Shown: positions 45,895 through 55,721 of the stretch, in pieces
Numbering within the stretch: position 1 is the stretch's first letter
Layout: every line of letters starts with the position of its first letter
Assembly (NCBI RefSeq): GCF_009498735.1
Contig: NZ_ML762429.1
Location: 119,363 to 183,362 of the forward strand
DNA length: 64,000 bases
Source: Gracilibacillus oryzae
GTDB lineage: Bacteria; Bacillota; Bacilli; Bacillales; Amphibacillaceae
Direction of reading: 5' to 3'
Notes under the pieces: model-generated
Database searches by the model: none
The model's input: only the letters and a program-made list of their open reading frames with translations
Told to the model about the DNA's origin: nothing
Program-made: the position numbers and the translations under genes

Positions 45895-46830
45895 TTACTC
45901 AGTAATTCTTTTCTTTAATTCAAATCCTAAGTCAATTATACCTAAGATTCTTGCCAAATAAAGACCCATTATCGGAAAAAATACAACGATAAGGATACTA
46001 ACAATCGGCACTGCTTTTGATTTAGTCTTCACATAACTGTAATGAAAAATGAATGACAAGCCTTGTAAAATTAGCAGAATTCCCGCTAAGTGCGAAACAT
46101 TTACTAATATCATCTGACTAAATCCGCTGTCTCAAATGAAAAATGAAAAGATCAAAGTAAGAAAATATATCCATAAGATAAGTTTAGGTAATTGGAAATT
46201 TCGAAATGGAGGAAAAAGATACTTCTCCAAAAGTTTGCGATTCATCCATTTGTAGCATAACCATTGTGTGATAATGGCAAGTATCATGGAGATCACTACT
46301 AAAACTACCGGCAAAAGTTGCAGAAAACCTGCCATTTGCTCTCTTAATAAATTAAGATTCTCTGCAGATAACTGCTGCATTCCGATCACTTGTATCATTT
46401 GTTCAGTCATTTCAATCGAGTCATCCATTGCATTCAGGTAGGATTCTCTTATGGAAACACCCAATACCGCTTCAACAAACAGATAAACTCCGACTAATCC
46501 CAGCAGGAATCCTAATGTCCCTTTTGACCATGTCTCGTATGGATGCTGCTTTTTTTTCATAGAAAAACCTAACATAATTCCACTTACTATCGCAATCAAA
46601 CTGTTCGGTATCGATAAAACTGGAAAAATGACGATACTGACGATAATCAAGAGGGCAACCGCAAGCGAAAATAAACTTCGATTATATTGTAACAGCAAAA
46701 GCACAATGGGAATCGGAAGCAGGAAGATCGTTATAAATCCTAATAACGGGATCAGCCCGCTAATTAGCAGTAAACCAATATAGAACAAAATATATAGGAA
46801 GTATTGAGTATTGATTGATTTTTCATTCAT
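45895..46830 (-). pseudogene. yybS: YybS-type DUF2232 membrane protein split by an in-frame TGA
   Basis: From ATG 46830 the frame encodes 232 residues of the multi-pass YybS protein, ending IFSFFI at TGA 46132-46134. The same frame continues without a break (DSGFSQMILVNVSHLAGILL...FSFIFHYSYVK... ARILGIIDLGFELKKR) to the normal end. Together they give about 310 codons, the size of B. subtilis YybS (about 309). So a single nonsense change cuts the last quarter, leaving two membrane helices to a possible 72-residue piece starting at ATG 46113. It could be a true mutation, a sequencing error, or readthrough. The function of YybS is unknown; it sits before gdpP and rplI as usual. Confidence 0.8.
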
Positions 46831-47049
46831 TACTTTTCCCCTTTTCTTTTAAGACCATATATCTTAAAATTATAAACCATGTATCGACAGTATGCTATTA
46901 GAATCCCTTTGTTTCAAAATGGATATTCTTCCTTTTTCCCTATACGAACAGGTCATCATTCCAGTATAATAAAGTGAGACTTTGATCAGTGGGCACTACA
47001 GACCGTTAGTGCTTTGATAAAATCAGCAATAACAAAAGGAGGAAGCAAT

Positions 47050-47823
47050 ATGGTAAAGACAATTATTTTCGACCTTGATGATACACTGTTATGGGATAAG
47101 AAAAGTGTGAAAGAAGCCTTTGTTGCGACATGCAAGCAGGCAACAGAGAAGTACGATATTGATAATGAGAAACTGGAGGAAGCAGTCCGGGAACAAGCCA
47201 GACAGCTATACCAAGGTTACGAAACATATGAATTTACCCAGATGATAGGAATTAATCCTTTTGAAGGTCTCTGGGGCAATTTCCTTGATGATCATACATA
47301 CTTTAAAAAAATGGCAGAGATCGTTCCAAATTACCGAAAAGACGCCTGGACAAATGGCTTAAAGCAAGTTGGAATTGATGATGCAGAATTTGGTGCATAT
47401 TTAGCTGAGCAGTTCCCGGAGAATCGCAAAAAAAATCCATTCGTCTATGAGGAAACATTTGATGTATTAAAGAAATTACACGGTAACTATCAGCTGATTA
47501 TGCTGACAAATGGATCACCAGATCTGCAAAATACCAAATTAACAATCACCCCTGAGTTAAAGCCTTATTTTGACTATATTATTATCTCTGGAGACTTTGG
47601 TAAAGGAAAACCTGATGCCGGCATTTTTGAGCATGTCTTAAAAACAGCGGATGCGGACAAAGAAGATGCGATTATGGTTGGTGATAACTTAATGACAGAT
47701 ATTCTTGGTGCAAACAGAGCAGGCATAAAGAGTGTCTGGATTAACCGCGAAAATAAGACACCGACAGATGTGAAGCCAACTTATGAAATTAAGCATTTGG
47801 AAGAACTGTTTGATATTATTTAA
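47050..47823 (+). CDS. HAD-superfamily hydrolase (YsaA-like phosphatase)
   Basis: This 257-residue phosphatase carries the HAD motifs: [10 protein letters not shown] with nucleophile and acid aspartates (about 7-16), LTNGS (motif II), KGKPDAGIF (motif III lysine) and [13 protein letters not shown] (motif IV). The helical cap between motifs I and II is of the C1 type. ATG 47050 follows AGGAGG; upstream in-frame starts are not needed. It is the only rightward gene between yybS and serA. The substrate cannot be told. Confidence 0.85.
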   Translation: MVKTIIFDLDDTLLWDKKSVKEAFVATCKQATEKYDIDNEKLEEAVREQARQLYQGYETYEFTQMIGINPFEGLWGNFLDDHTYFKKMAEIVPNYRKDAWTNGLKQVGIDDAEFGAYLAEQFPENRKKNPFVYEETFDVLKKLHGNYQLIMLTNGSPDLQNTKLTITPELKPYFDYIIISGDFGKGKPDAGIFEHVLKTADADKEDAIMVGDNLMTDILGANRAGIKSVWINRENKTPTDVKPTYEIKHLEELFDII

Positions 47824-47965
47824 CTTTTAGGATGCTGTTTGGAGGGAGCCGATAACTTGTTCCAAAAAGAGATATGCCATTTATCATCCTATTAGTAAAA
47901 GATAACTCCTCTTTCCTTTTATCTATCTCTTCTTGGGGAGTAAATTAAAAAATCAAATGCGTAAA

Positions 47966-48017
47966 AAACGAGCTCCCTATTGTGTCTGAATTGATTGACC
48001 ACATAGGTGAGCTCGTT
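47966..48017. terminator. Bidirectional terminator between the HAD gene and serA
   Basis: AAACGAGCTCCCTATTGTG pairs with CACATAGGTGAGCTCGTTT (a few mismatches) over a 14-base loop, with A-rich sequence on the left and TTT on the right. It lies 10 bp after the serA stop. Confidence 0.75.
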
Positions 48018-48026
48018 TCCTTTCTA

Positions 48027-49613
48027 TTAAAGTTCCATTGCTGTTAATTTTTCAATTTCATCAATTTGTTTTAAAGCTTCGATCTCTTCTTCTTCTAAAT
48101 TCTTATCAACCGTCAGAATCATAATTGCTTCCCCGCCGACATCAGAGCGGCCCACTTGCATTGCACCAATGTTAATATCCTTTTGAGCGAACATTGTTCC
48201 AACTTTACCAATTACCCCTGGGCGGTCATTATGCTTGATCACAACTAAGTTACCTTCAGGGACAACATCAACTGTATAGGCATCAACCTGAACAATACGA
48301 GGTGCTAAACCATTTAATAACGTTCCTGCAATAGAACGAGTAACATCCTTTGTCTTCACTTCTACTTTTAGTAAATTTGTAAATCCTTTTGGTGTGGAAG
48401 ATTTATTTTCATTTACTTGAATACCTCGTTTTTCTGCTAAGTAAGAAGCATTTACATCATTCACATGATCACCTAGGTGTCGTTTGAGAAGACCTTTGAT
48501 TGTATTGCGTGTTAATGGAGCAACTTCCATTTCTGTTAATTCACCAGAATAAGAAATATTGATTTCTTCAATTACACCAGTTGCCAGATAGGTTAAAAAT
48601 GTGCCTAATTTTTCAGACAAATGGAAGTATGGTTCGATTTTATTTAATACTTCTTTCGGTACAGAAGGCAAGTTAACTGGATTGCGTGCTACTCCCTCTG
48701 TTAAGTAACGAACAACATCATGGCTGACATCTATTGCTACATTTTCCTGTGCTTCTACCGTACTTGCTCCCAAGTGTGGTGTAGCAATAACTTCCGGTAA
48801 TTCCAATAAACGGTGATCCGTTGCTGGCTCTTCCTCAAACACGTCTAAAGCAGCCCCTGCGACCTTCCCTGATTTAACTGCATCATATAATGCGTCCTCA
48901 TCAATAATCCCACCACGGGCACAGTTAATAATTCGAACGCCATCTTTCATTTTTGCGAAAGCTTCTTTATTGATTAAATGTTTCGTTTCTTTAATTAATG
49001 GTGTATGGACTGTAATAAAGTCAGCTACTTTAATAACATCCTCTACAGAACCGAAATCAACACCCAATTTATCTGCTCTGTCTTTTGTTAAAAACGGATC
49101 ATATGCAATTACATTCATGCGTTGGCCTTTAGCACGAGCCGCTACTTCTGCACCGATACGTCCCATACCAATTACACCTAGTGTTTTTCCTTTTAACTCT
49201 ACCCCAACATGCGTCTTACGATCCCACTTTCCATTCTTCAATGCTGCATATGCCTGAGGAATTTTTCGAGCTAAAGACATTAACATTGCGACAGTATGCT
49301 CAGCAGCTGAGTTAGTGTTTCCGTCTGGTGCATTAACTACAATTACCCCATATTCTGTCGCTGCACTTAAATCAATATTATCTACACCGACACCTGCACG
49401 GCCAATGATCTTTAATTTCTTCGCCTGGCTGATAATATCTCTTGTTACCTTTGTTTGACTGCGGACAAGCAGTGCGTCATATTCGCCGATTTTCTCTGCC
49501 AGTTCATCTGCTGATAAGCTTGTCTGGACATCTACTTCAATATTATCTGCTGCTCTTAATGGTTGAATTCCATCTTCACTTAATGGATCGCTTATTAGTA
49601 CTTTAAATGCCAT
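48027..49613 (-). CDS. serA: D-3-phosphoglycerate dehydrogenase
   Basis: This 528-residue enzyme oxidises 3-phosphoglycerate, the first step of serine synthesis. It has the NAD-binding GVIGMGRIGAEVA (about 147-159), catalytic residues in NCARGGIIDEDAL, HLGAS, an intervening domain and a C-terminal ACT domain (VVIKHNDRPGVIGKVGTMF) of the long type that senses serine. It is a single-gene unit. Confidence 0.97.
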   Translation of the reverse strand: MAFKVLISDPLSEDGIQPLRAADNIEVDVQTSLSADELAEKIGEYDALLVRSQTKVTRDIISQAKKLKIIGRAGVGVDNIDLSAATEYGVIVVNAPDGNTNSAAEHTVAMLMSLARKIPQAYAALKNGKWDRKTHVGVELKGKTLGVIGMGRIGAEVAARAKGQRMNVIAYDPFLTKDRADKLGVDFGSVEDVIKVADFITVHTPLIKETKHLINKEAFAKMKDGVRIINCARGGIIDEDALYDAVKSGKVAGAALDVFEEEPATDHRLLELPEVIATPHLGASTVEAQENVAIDVSHDVVRYLTEGVARNPVNLPSVPKEVLNKIEPYFHLSEKLGTFLTYLATGVIEEINISYSGELTEMEVAPLTRNTIKGLLKRHLGDHVNDVNASYLAEKRGIQVNENKSSTPKGFTNLLKVEVKTKDVTRSIAGTLLNGLAPRIVQVDAYTVDVVPEGNLVVIKHNDRPGVIGKVGTMFAQKDINIGAMQVGRSDVGGEAIMILTVDKNLEEEEIEALKQIDEIEKLTAMEL

Positions 49614-49645
49614 AATTGTTGTCCCTCCATTTTTATCCCTATATT

Positions 49646-49661
49646 AGTGATACGTGAAACA
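49646..49661. promoter_or_regulatory. Degenerate parS-like site upstream of serA
   Basis: AGTGATACGTGAAACA matches the parS consensus TGTTNCACGTGAAACA at 12 of 15 fixed positions. Three mismatches in one half make binding doubtful. The rest of the 49614-49974 gap shows a TATAAT on the minus strand (49701-49706), a possible serA -10 box without a clear -35. Confidence 0.35.
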
Positions 49662-49974
49662 TTTCACTTTATATCATCTGGCCTATCTACTTCTGTTTCC
49701 ATTATAACATCATTCTCTGAGCGGGTGCGATGATAAATTGTTTGAATTAACTAAAAATTTCGTTATACTCATAACCATTTGATTTATCATTTTTTTCTAT
49801 CATAGCAGAATGATTATGTTTGTCAAGATTTAAACGATAATAATTCGGTTTTTTAGATAAAAATGGTCTATTAATTGCCTGTTTTCACATTTTACTAACG
49901 AAAAACCGAACATTATTTACTGAAGGAAAATTTACCCTCTTTGATTTACTTTTCTTATGACTGGATTTTAATCC

Positions 49975-50634
49975 CTATTTTGCCATCCCATGTTTATCGC
50001 TAAGTATTTTACTCTTGTTACCAGCATTCTGAACAAAATCAATTAGCAAAGAGGAAATAATAACAGTTAAGAATGAATATACAATACGATGATAGGAAAT
50101 GTAAGAAAGGGACATGATCAATACCATCAGATCTGTTGCTAAATAAACTACCGAAATCCTCAAGCGTGTAAGTTTATGAATGGTCAGTACGAATGCATCA
50201 TCCCCTCCACTGGATCCTCCTTGCTTTACCACTATGCCTACTCCCAACCCAACAAGTAAACCTCCCAATATAGATGCAATTAAAGGGATCGAAGAGAGAT
50301 CAGGCAGTATCGGAGGAAATTGCTCCCATAACCTCATGAATCCAGCTAATGATAAAGATGCTGCTATTGATAGCTTGATAAAGTCCTTTCCCATATACTT
50401 AAAAGCCAAAAGATAAAAAGTCAGATCAAGCAATAGCGAAATAGTAGATGGTGAGATACCCAGCCAATAATTAAACAACAATGTTAACCCTAGGATTCCC
50501 CCTTCCGTTATATTTGATTGCTGATGAACGTTATATAATCCAAAAGAGATGAATGCAGTGCCAAGTAGAATTTTTACTATCTTCTCCTGGGTGAATAACC
50601 TTTTATTTGTGTGAAATAAATATTTACTAAACAA
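49975..50634 (-). CDS. YitT-family membrane protein
   Basis: This 219-residue protein has five or six membrane helices and the YitT (DUF161) signatures ITEGGILGLTLL and VVKQGGSSGGDDAFVL. Typical YitT proteins carry a cytoplasmic DUF2179 domain at the end, absent here, so this is the short form. Function is unknown. TTG 50634 is the likely start, behind AAAGGAAAGG at a somewhat long distance. It diverges from the MerR gene 107 bp away, which may regulate it. Confidence 0.8.
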   Translation of the reverse strand: MFSKYLFHTNKRLFTQEKIVKILLGTAFISFGLYNVHQQSNITEGGILGLTLLFNYWLGISPSTISLLLDLTFYLLAFKYMGKDFIKLSIAASLSLAGFMRLWEQFPPILPDLSSIPLIASILGGLLVGLGVGIVVKQGGSSGGDDAFVLTIHKLTRLRISVVYLATDLMVLIMSLSYISYHRIVYSFLTVIISSLLIDFVQNAGNKSKILSDKHGMAK

Positions 50635-50741
50635 TAAATCTCAGACCTTTCCTTTGAGCTCAACAGAGGCATGTATTCTATGCTAAACTCTGGTACAATA
50701 CTAAGGTCAAATGATAAATCTTATCTAATAAAGGTGAAAAG

Positions 50742-51563
50742 ATGAAAAATTCCTATAAAATAAATGAAATAGCGAAACTTTACGGTATCGGTGCTGATTC
50801 CCTGAGATATTATGAAAAGATTGGTGTTCTGGTCCCTCAGCGTGATACAAATGGTTATAGACTTTATGGTCTGAAAGATATTTACAAGATAAATATTATA
50901 CGCGATTTACGCCAACTGGACTTCTCCATGAAACAGATAAAGTTTTATCTGGATAACCAGAGCATTGAAAATACACTCGATTTGTTACATCAAGAACAAG
51001 CGCTTATTGAGATACAGCTCGAGAAGCTTAAGAGCAATCAGTACAAAATTAATGAGAGAATACAATTCTTATCATCTGCCTTACAAGTAAGACCAAATGT
51101 CATCACTGTTAAATCACTGCCAGACCGTCCTTGTTTGCAGTTAAAAACAAGGATTACAAGAGACGAAGAAATGGACTTCGCTATCAAACAACTTCACCAG
51201 AAACACGAGAGCGAGATCCAGGATTTTGGTAATCAGTCTTATGGCGCATCTATTTCTGTTGCAGATCTTGATAATGGAATAAAAGATGTATTTAATTCCG
51301 TATTTTTTATTCTGGATAATCATAAGTCAAATGAGTATGATTTTGTTCTCCCGGAAGGAGTATATCTTTCTCTCTACTATCGGGGTGATTACAGTCAAAG
51401 TTATGATAAAGTTCTTAAGATTACTGAATACGCAAAAGCGAATAACTACGATTTATTAGGTGATCCATTCGAAATATATGAAATAGATAATCGTGATACG
51501 ATGCGTAGTGAAGAGTTTCTAACAGAAATCCAAGTACGAGTTAAAGAAAGAGATCTGCAATAA
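50742..51563 (+). CDS. MerR-family regulator with GyrI-like effector domain
   Basis: This 273-residue regulator has the MerR winged helix (NEIAKLYGIGADSLRYYEKIGVLVPQRDTNGYRLYGLKDI, about 6-45), a coiled-coil dimer helix (about 75-110) and a C-terminal ligand-binding domain of the BmrR/GyrI type (SLPDRPCLQLKTRI through LLGDPFEIYEID). Such proteins activate transporter genes in response to drugs; the divergent YitT gene is the obvious candidate target, which is inference. Confidence 0.88.
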   Translation: MKNSYKINEIAKLYGIGADSLRYYEKIGVLVPQRDTNGYRLYGLKDIYKINIIRDLRQLDFSMKQIKFYLDNQSIENTLDLLHQEQALIEIQLEKLKSNQYKINERIQFLSSALQVRPNVITVKSLPDRPCLQLKTRITRDEEMDFAIKQLHQKHESEIQDFGNQSYGASISVADLDNGIKDVFNSVFFILDNHKSNEYDFVLPEGVYLSLYYRGDYSQSYDKVLKITEYAKANNYDLLGDPFEIYEIDNRDTMRSEEFLTEIQVRVKERDLQ

Positions 51564-51738
51564 GAGCTGAATTTATATAGGGGGATTTTTGCTGGATCAC
51601 GATCCATGTGAATAGCTGTTCCGCTTTCGCAATCTGGCAATTCTTCAGTTTGGAAACACTACCTTCGTATTCTGGTTTACTAAGCATTAGAAAGAAAGCT
51701 GGAAATGGATATTAGTTGAAATCTGGGGGTAAATAATA

Positions 51739-51779
51739 AAAAAGGCACCACAGGAGAGAAACCCCTGAAGTGCCTTTTT
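51739..51779 (-). terminator. Terminator of rpsR
   Basis: AAAAAAGGCAC / GTGCCTTTTT outer stem with an inner CAGG-CCTG stem, directly after the rpsR stop. Confidence 0.85.
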
Positions 51780-51782
51780 CTA

Positions 51783-52016
<234 letters not shown>

Positions 52017-52035
52017 TCATAACCTCCTTTAATGC

Positions 52036-52560
52036 TTAAAATGGTAAGTCATCATCAGAAATATCAATTGGCTCTCCGCTATCCTGGAAAGGATTATCGC
52101 CATTGTTATTTCCCTGATTATTTGAATTATTTTGATTGTTGTTTTGATTATACTGATTCATTTGGTTTTGGTTTGATTGATTCTGGTTTTGATTGTAACC
52201 TTGAGAACCTTGACCACCAGGCTGTCCACCTTGTGAGCCGCCTTTAGATTCAAGGAACTGAACAGAATCAGCAACAATTTCTGTTACAAAAACACGTTTC
52301 CCATCAGGATCATCATAGCTTCGTGTCTGAACACGTCCATCCACACCAATTAAACTTCCTTTGTTCATGAAATTGGCTAGGTTTTCAGCTGGTCTTCTCC
52401 ATACGACACAGTTAATAAAGTCTGCTTCACGCTGTCCTTGCTGATTAGAGAAAGGACGGTTAACTGCAATGGTAAAGTTAGCTACAGCTACTCCGCTTGG
52501 TGTATAACGTAAGTCTGGATCTTTCGTTAACCTGCCGACAAGTACGACACGATTCAACAT
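52036..52560 (-). CDS. ssb: Single-stranded DNA-binding protein
   Basis: This 174-residue protein has an N-terminal OB fold ([23 protein letters not shown]), a Gln/Asn/Gly-rich linker (about 110-160) and the acidic tip DDDLPF that recruits replication and repair proteins. ATG 52560 is the start, behind AAGGAGTGG; a GTG at 52569 lies on that site. It is between rpsF and rpsR, as in B. subtilis, where the gene is ssbA. Confidence 0.97.
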   Translation of the reverse strand: MLNRVVLVGRLTKDPDLRYTPSGVAVANFTIAVNRPFSNQQGQREADFINCVVWRRPAENLANFMNKGSLIGVDGRVQTRSYDDPDGKRVFVTEIVADSVQFLESKGGSQGGQPGGQGSQGYNQNQNQSNQNQMNQYNQNNNQNNSNNQGNNNGDNPFQDSGEPIDISDDDLPF

Positions 52561-52575
52561 CAGAACCACTCCTTA

Positions 52576-52866
52576 TTATTGATCATCTTCACGAACTGCG
52601 ATGTAACGAATTACATCATCAGAGAACTTCGCTTGACGATTGAATTCATTAATTGCTGCTTCGTCACCTTTGAAGTTAATAACTACATAGTAACCATCAC
52701 GATAGTCATTGATTTCATAAGCAAGGCGTTTCTTGCCTACTTCTTCAACTTTTTCGATCTCCGCACCGTTATCAGTAAGGATTCCGTTAAAACGCTCGAT
52801 TAAAGCAGTTTGGGCATCCTCTTCGATATTTGGGCGGATGATGTACATAATTTCATATTTATTCAT
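52576..52866 (-). CDS. rpsF: 30S ribosomal protein S6
   Basis: This 96-residue protein shows the S6 sequence ([38 protein letters not shown]). It forms a complex with S18. Strong ribosome binding site AAAGGAGGTG. First gene of rpsF-ssb-rpsR. Confidence 0.98.
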   Translation of the reverse strand: MNKYEIMYIIRPNIEEDAQTALIERFNGILTDNGAEIEKVEEVGKKRLAYEINDYRDGYYVVINFKGDEAAINEFNRQAKFSDDVIRYIAVREDDQ

Positions 52867-52879
52867 CCGTTTGCACCTC

Positions 52880-52945
52880 CTTTTGGTCTTAGCGGCTCTA
52901 TATTAGAAAATAGAGCAAGGAGTAATATACGTCATTACTCACAAT
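52880..52945 (-). promoter_or_regulatory. rpsF leader, candidate S6:S18-binding RNA
   Basis: The rpsF untranslated leader contains two hairpins on the minus strand: AGTAATGACGTATATTACT and GCTCTAT-TTTCTAA-ATAGAGC followed by CGC. Leaders of this operon in many bacteria hold an S6:S18 autoregulatory motif with a CCG bulge; the sequence allows it (GAGCCGCTAAG) but the fold was not computed. Confidence 0.45.
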
Positions 52946-52950
52946 AAGAT

Positions 52951-52979
52951 ATTATACCAAATACTGCATACCATTGCAA
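52951..52979 (-). promoter_or_regulatory. Promoter of rpsF-ssb-rpsR
   Basis: On the minus strand TTGCAA (52974-52979) and an extended -10 TGGTATAAT (TATAAT 52951-52956), spacer 17. Confidence 0.75.
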
Positions 52980-53016
52980 ATATATTTTAAATAAATATGT
53001 CTACAGGTGATTCAGA

Positions 53017-54117
53017 CTATACGTTAAAGCGGAAATGCATGACATCTCCATCTTTCACCAAGTACTCTTTTCCTTCTAATCTAACTCTGCCTTTTTCTTT
53101 TGCTGCCTGCATCGATCCAGCTTCTGTCAGATCATCATAAGACACGGTTTCCGCACGAATAAATCCTTTTTCAAAATCACTATGAATAATGCCAGCTGCT
53201 TGTGGTGCTTTAATGCCTTTTTTAAATGTCCATGCACGTACTTCCTGCTCACCTGCAGTAAAGTATGTTGCCAGGCCAAGTAATTGATAAGTTGCTTTGA
53301 TTAATTGATCCAGACCTGATTCAGGTATGCCCAACTCCTGAAGGAACTCTTCTTTCTCTTCTCCTTCTAATTCAGCAATTTCGGATTCTACCTTAGCACT
53401 TACCACAATTACTTTTGCTTCGTCTTTTTCAGCGAAGTCTTTCACCATTTGCACATACTCATTATTGTCTGCATCCAGTAATTCATCTTCTCCTACATTT
53501 GCTACATAGAGGACAGACTTGCTTGTGAGCAGATGAAGGCCTTTGACAAGCTTCTCTTGCTCTTCTGTGAATTCCACTGCTCTTGCAGGGATTTCCTCTT
53601 CAAATGCTTCCTTCAACTTAGACAGTACATCAAATTCTGCCAAAGCTTCTTTATCTTTTTGCTTTGCCAGTTTTTCCACACGCTGGACTCTTTTTGACAC
53701 TGTTTCCAAATCTGCCAAAATCAATTCTAGATTAATTGTTTCAATATCAGAGATAGGATCTACTTTCCCGCTGACATGTGTAATGTTATCATCCTGGAAA
53801 CAACGGACAACATGACAAATAGCGTCAACCTGACGAATATGGGAAAGGAACTGGTTGCCTAACCCTTCACCCTTACTCGCCCCTTTTACGATTCCTGCAA
53901 TATCTGTAAACTCAAACGCTGTTGGAATGGTTTTCTTTGGTTTTACTAGTTCTGTTAACTTTTGTAATCTTGTATCAGGTACTTCTACAATCCCTACATT
54001 GGGGTCTATCGTACAAAAGGGATAATTTGCTGATTCTGCTCCAGCTTGTGTTATTGCGTTAAATAAAGTTGACTTACCCACGTTAGGTAAACCAACGATT
54101 CCTGCTGTCAATGCCAT
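53017..54117 (-). CDS. ychF: Redox-regulated ATPase/GTPase YchF
   Basis: This 366-residue Obg-like P-loop ATPase has GLPNVGKSTLFNAIT (8-22), the switch region TIDPNVGIV, DIAGIVKGAS, a coiled-coil insert (about 130-185) and the C-terminal TGS domain (VRAWTFKKGIKAPQAAGIIHSDFEKGFI). It binds ribosomes and takes part in stress responses. Gene order beside rpsF matches B. subtilis yyaF. Confidence 0.97.
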   Translation of the reverse strand: MALTAGIVGLPNVGKSTLFNAITQAGAESANYPFCTIDPNVGIVEVPDTRLQKLTELVKPKKTIPTAFEFTDIAGIVKGASKGEGLGNQFLSHIRQVDAICHVVRCFQDDNITHVSGKVDPISDIETINLELILADLETVSKRVQRVEKLAKQKDKEALAEFDVLSKLKEAFEEEIPARAVEFTEEQEKLVKGLHLLTSKSVLYVANVGEDELLDADNNEYVQMVKDFAEKDEAKVIVVSAKVESEIAELEGEEKEEFLQELGIPESGLDQLIKATYQLLGLATYFTAGEQEVRAWTFKKGIKAPQAAGIIHSDFEKGFIRAETVSYDDLTEAGSMQAAKEKGRVRLEGKEYLVKDGDVMHFRFNV

Positions 54118-54301
54118 TAAACTTTCACTCCTTAAGGATTACCGTCCATATGAACGTTTCGGTCATACCAATTATAGATTTACTTATCATGATTGACAAG
54201 TTTTAAAAATAGCTTTTTATCGCTGCATAACTTACGGAATACAGTGTTTTTATCATCTATTAATATATTCTCTTCCATTCATGCTGCTAAAGTTAAAAAT
54301 T

Positions 54302-54317
54302 TGTTCCACGTGAAACA
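54302..54317. promoter_or_regulatory. parS site 1
   Basis: TGTTCCACGTGAAACA matches the parS consensus TGTTNCACGTGAAACA exactly. It lies just downstream of yyzM. Spo0J (ParB), encoded at 56523, binds such sites and loads condensin onto the origin region. Confidence 0.93.
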
Positions 54318-54320
54318 TTT

Positions 54321-54518
54321 TTACTCTTCAGCACTTTGGATTACTTTTTTCATTTTCTGTTCAAACCTTCTTCTTGGTAACATTACACTATGGCCGCATC
54401 CTTCACATTTTATGCGGATATCCATCCCCATTCGGATGATTTTCCAGCGGTTTTCTCCACATGGATGGGCCTTTTTCATTTCTACAATATCATTTAATTG
54501 AAATTCTTTCTTTTCCAT
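54321..54518 (-). CDS. yyzM: DUF951 small zinc-ribbon-like protein YyzM
   Basis: This 65-residue protein (NDIVEMKKAHPCGENRW, DIRIKCEGCGHSVMLPRRRFEQK) belongs to DUF951, with conserved cysteines in HPCG and CEGCGH. Role unknown. ATG 54518 follows AAGGTGATG; a longer frame from 54539 would include that site. It precedes ychF as in B. subtilis. Confidence 0.88.
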   Translation of the reverse strand: MEKKEFQLNDIVEMKKAHPCGENRWKIIRMGMDIRIKCEGCGHSVMLPRRRFEQKMKKVIQSAEE

Positions 54519-54577
54519 TCCATCACCTTCTTGCTCCATCGATTCATTCTTCTATTATAATATAGAAAAGAAATAAA

Positions 54578-55606
54578 TCATAACGTATCCTTTGAGAATT
54601 TGTTAAAACTTAATGGAAAAAGTAATATAGCTGCTAATAATACCAAATTGACAATTCCATATACAGGATAGATCCAGGCAATTAGATTGGAAAATCCTAA
54701 TTGTGTCAGTGGTAGTAAGATGATCACAGTTGCTGTTGCGATCTTCCATATTTCTATAGAGGTGAATGATTGAATCCTTGTCACAATCCCTAATAAACCT
54801 GAGATGGCAGTCGTAAAAATTGCAGCCCATAATAAAATTGTCATCACAATATAAGTATAGGCAGGATAATTTTTTAATATAGCAAATAAGGGAATTTCAT
54901 ATAATATAATTATCTCCGAGATCTGGATTAAACTATTATTGTAAATATAAGAGATTATGCCTAAGATAAGCCCGCTCCCAACGCTGGCTATCCAAATTTC
55001 ACCCTTTGTTTTAATCTTTTCACCAATTGCTCCAAGGACAGCTAATATGGATAAAATATTAAGAGCAGTAAACGTAAAAGCAGCATACCAATTATGCTGG
55101 TGCCCCCAATCAATTATAAAACTCAGCTGTTGATCAATACTGTACATAATTAAAATGGACATTAAACCAAAAATCAGGATTGGCAACAGCCATATATTTA
55201 ATGTGACCACACCTTGAACACCGCGGATAAATACAATAATCATAATACAGACAATAAAAATAATTCCAATCCATGATGGAATTGAAAAAGCTTCAAACGT
55301 GGCCCCACTTCCTGCTATCATGACAACAGTTGTAGAAACCAGATAAAAGAAGATGAGTATATCATAATATTTAGCAGTTTTTTTACCCATTAATATTTCT
55401 AATACAGTGAAATAACTGGTAGTTTTATGCAGGTAACTTATATGCATAATAATATAAACACCAATAATGAATAACAAGGTGAAAAGCACGATAGCTAGTC
55501 CACTTTCATGGCCAAAAAATTGCCAAAGTTCTCTTCCAGAAGCATAACCCGCACCAATCATTGTCCCAATTATTAAAAACATCCATTTCAATCCAGATTT
55601 CCACAT
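54578..55606 (-). CDS. YkvI-like membrane transporter
   Basis: This 342-residue protein has about ten membrane helices and starts with IIGTMIGAGYASGRELWQFFG (about 12-32), the glycine-rich first segment of YkvI-type and related APC-fold transporters. The substrate is not known. GGGGGA precedes ATG 55606. It stands alone between yyzM and the DUF554 gene. Confidence 0.75.
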   Translation of the reverse strand: MWKSGLKWMFLIIGTMIGAGYASGRELWQFFGHESGLAIVLFTLLFIIGVYIIMHISYLHKTTSYFTVLEILMGKKTAKYYDILIFFYLVSTTVVMIAGSGATFEAFSIPSWIGIIFIVCIMIIVFIRGVQGVVTLNIWLLPILIFGLMSILIMYSIDQQLSFIIDWGHQHNWYAAFTFTALNILSILAVLGAIGEKIKTKGEIWIASVGSGLILGIISYIYNNSLIQISEIIILYEIPLFAILKNYPAYTYIVMTILLWAAIFTTAISGLLGIVTRIQSFTSIEIWKIATATVIILLPLTQLGFSNLIAWIYPVYGIVNLVLLAAILLFPLSFNKFSKDTL

Positions 55607-55721
55607 AGCTATTCCCCCATCTTGCTACATACTTTTTAAAATTGAATGTAATAGCAGATAATATAAAAGTATGCATCAATTGCCCATGCTATGAGGATTT
55701 ATGTATGGATCTGGTTAAAAC

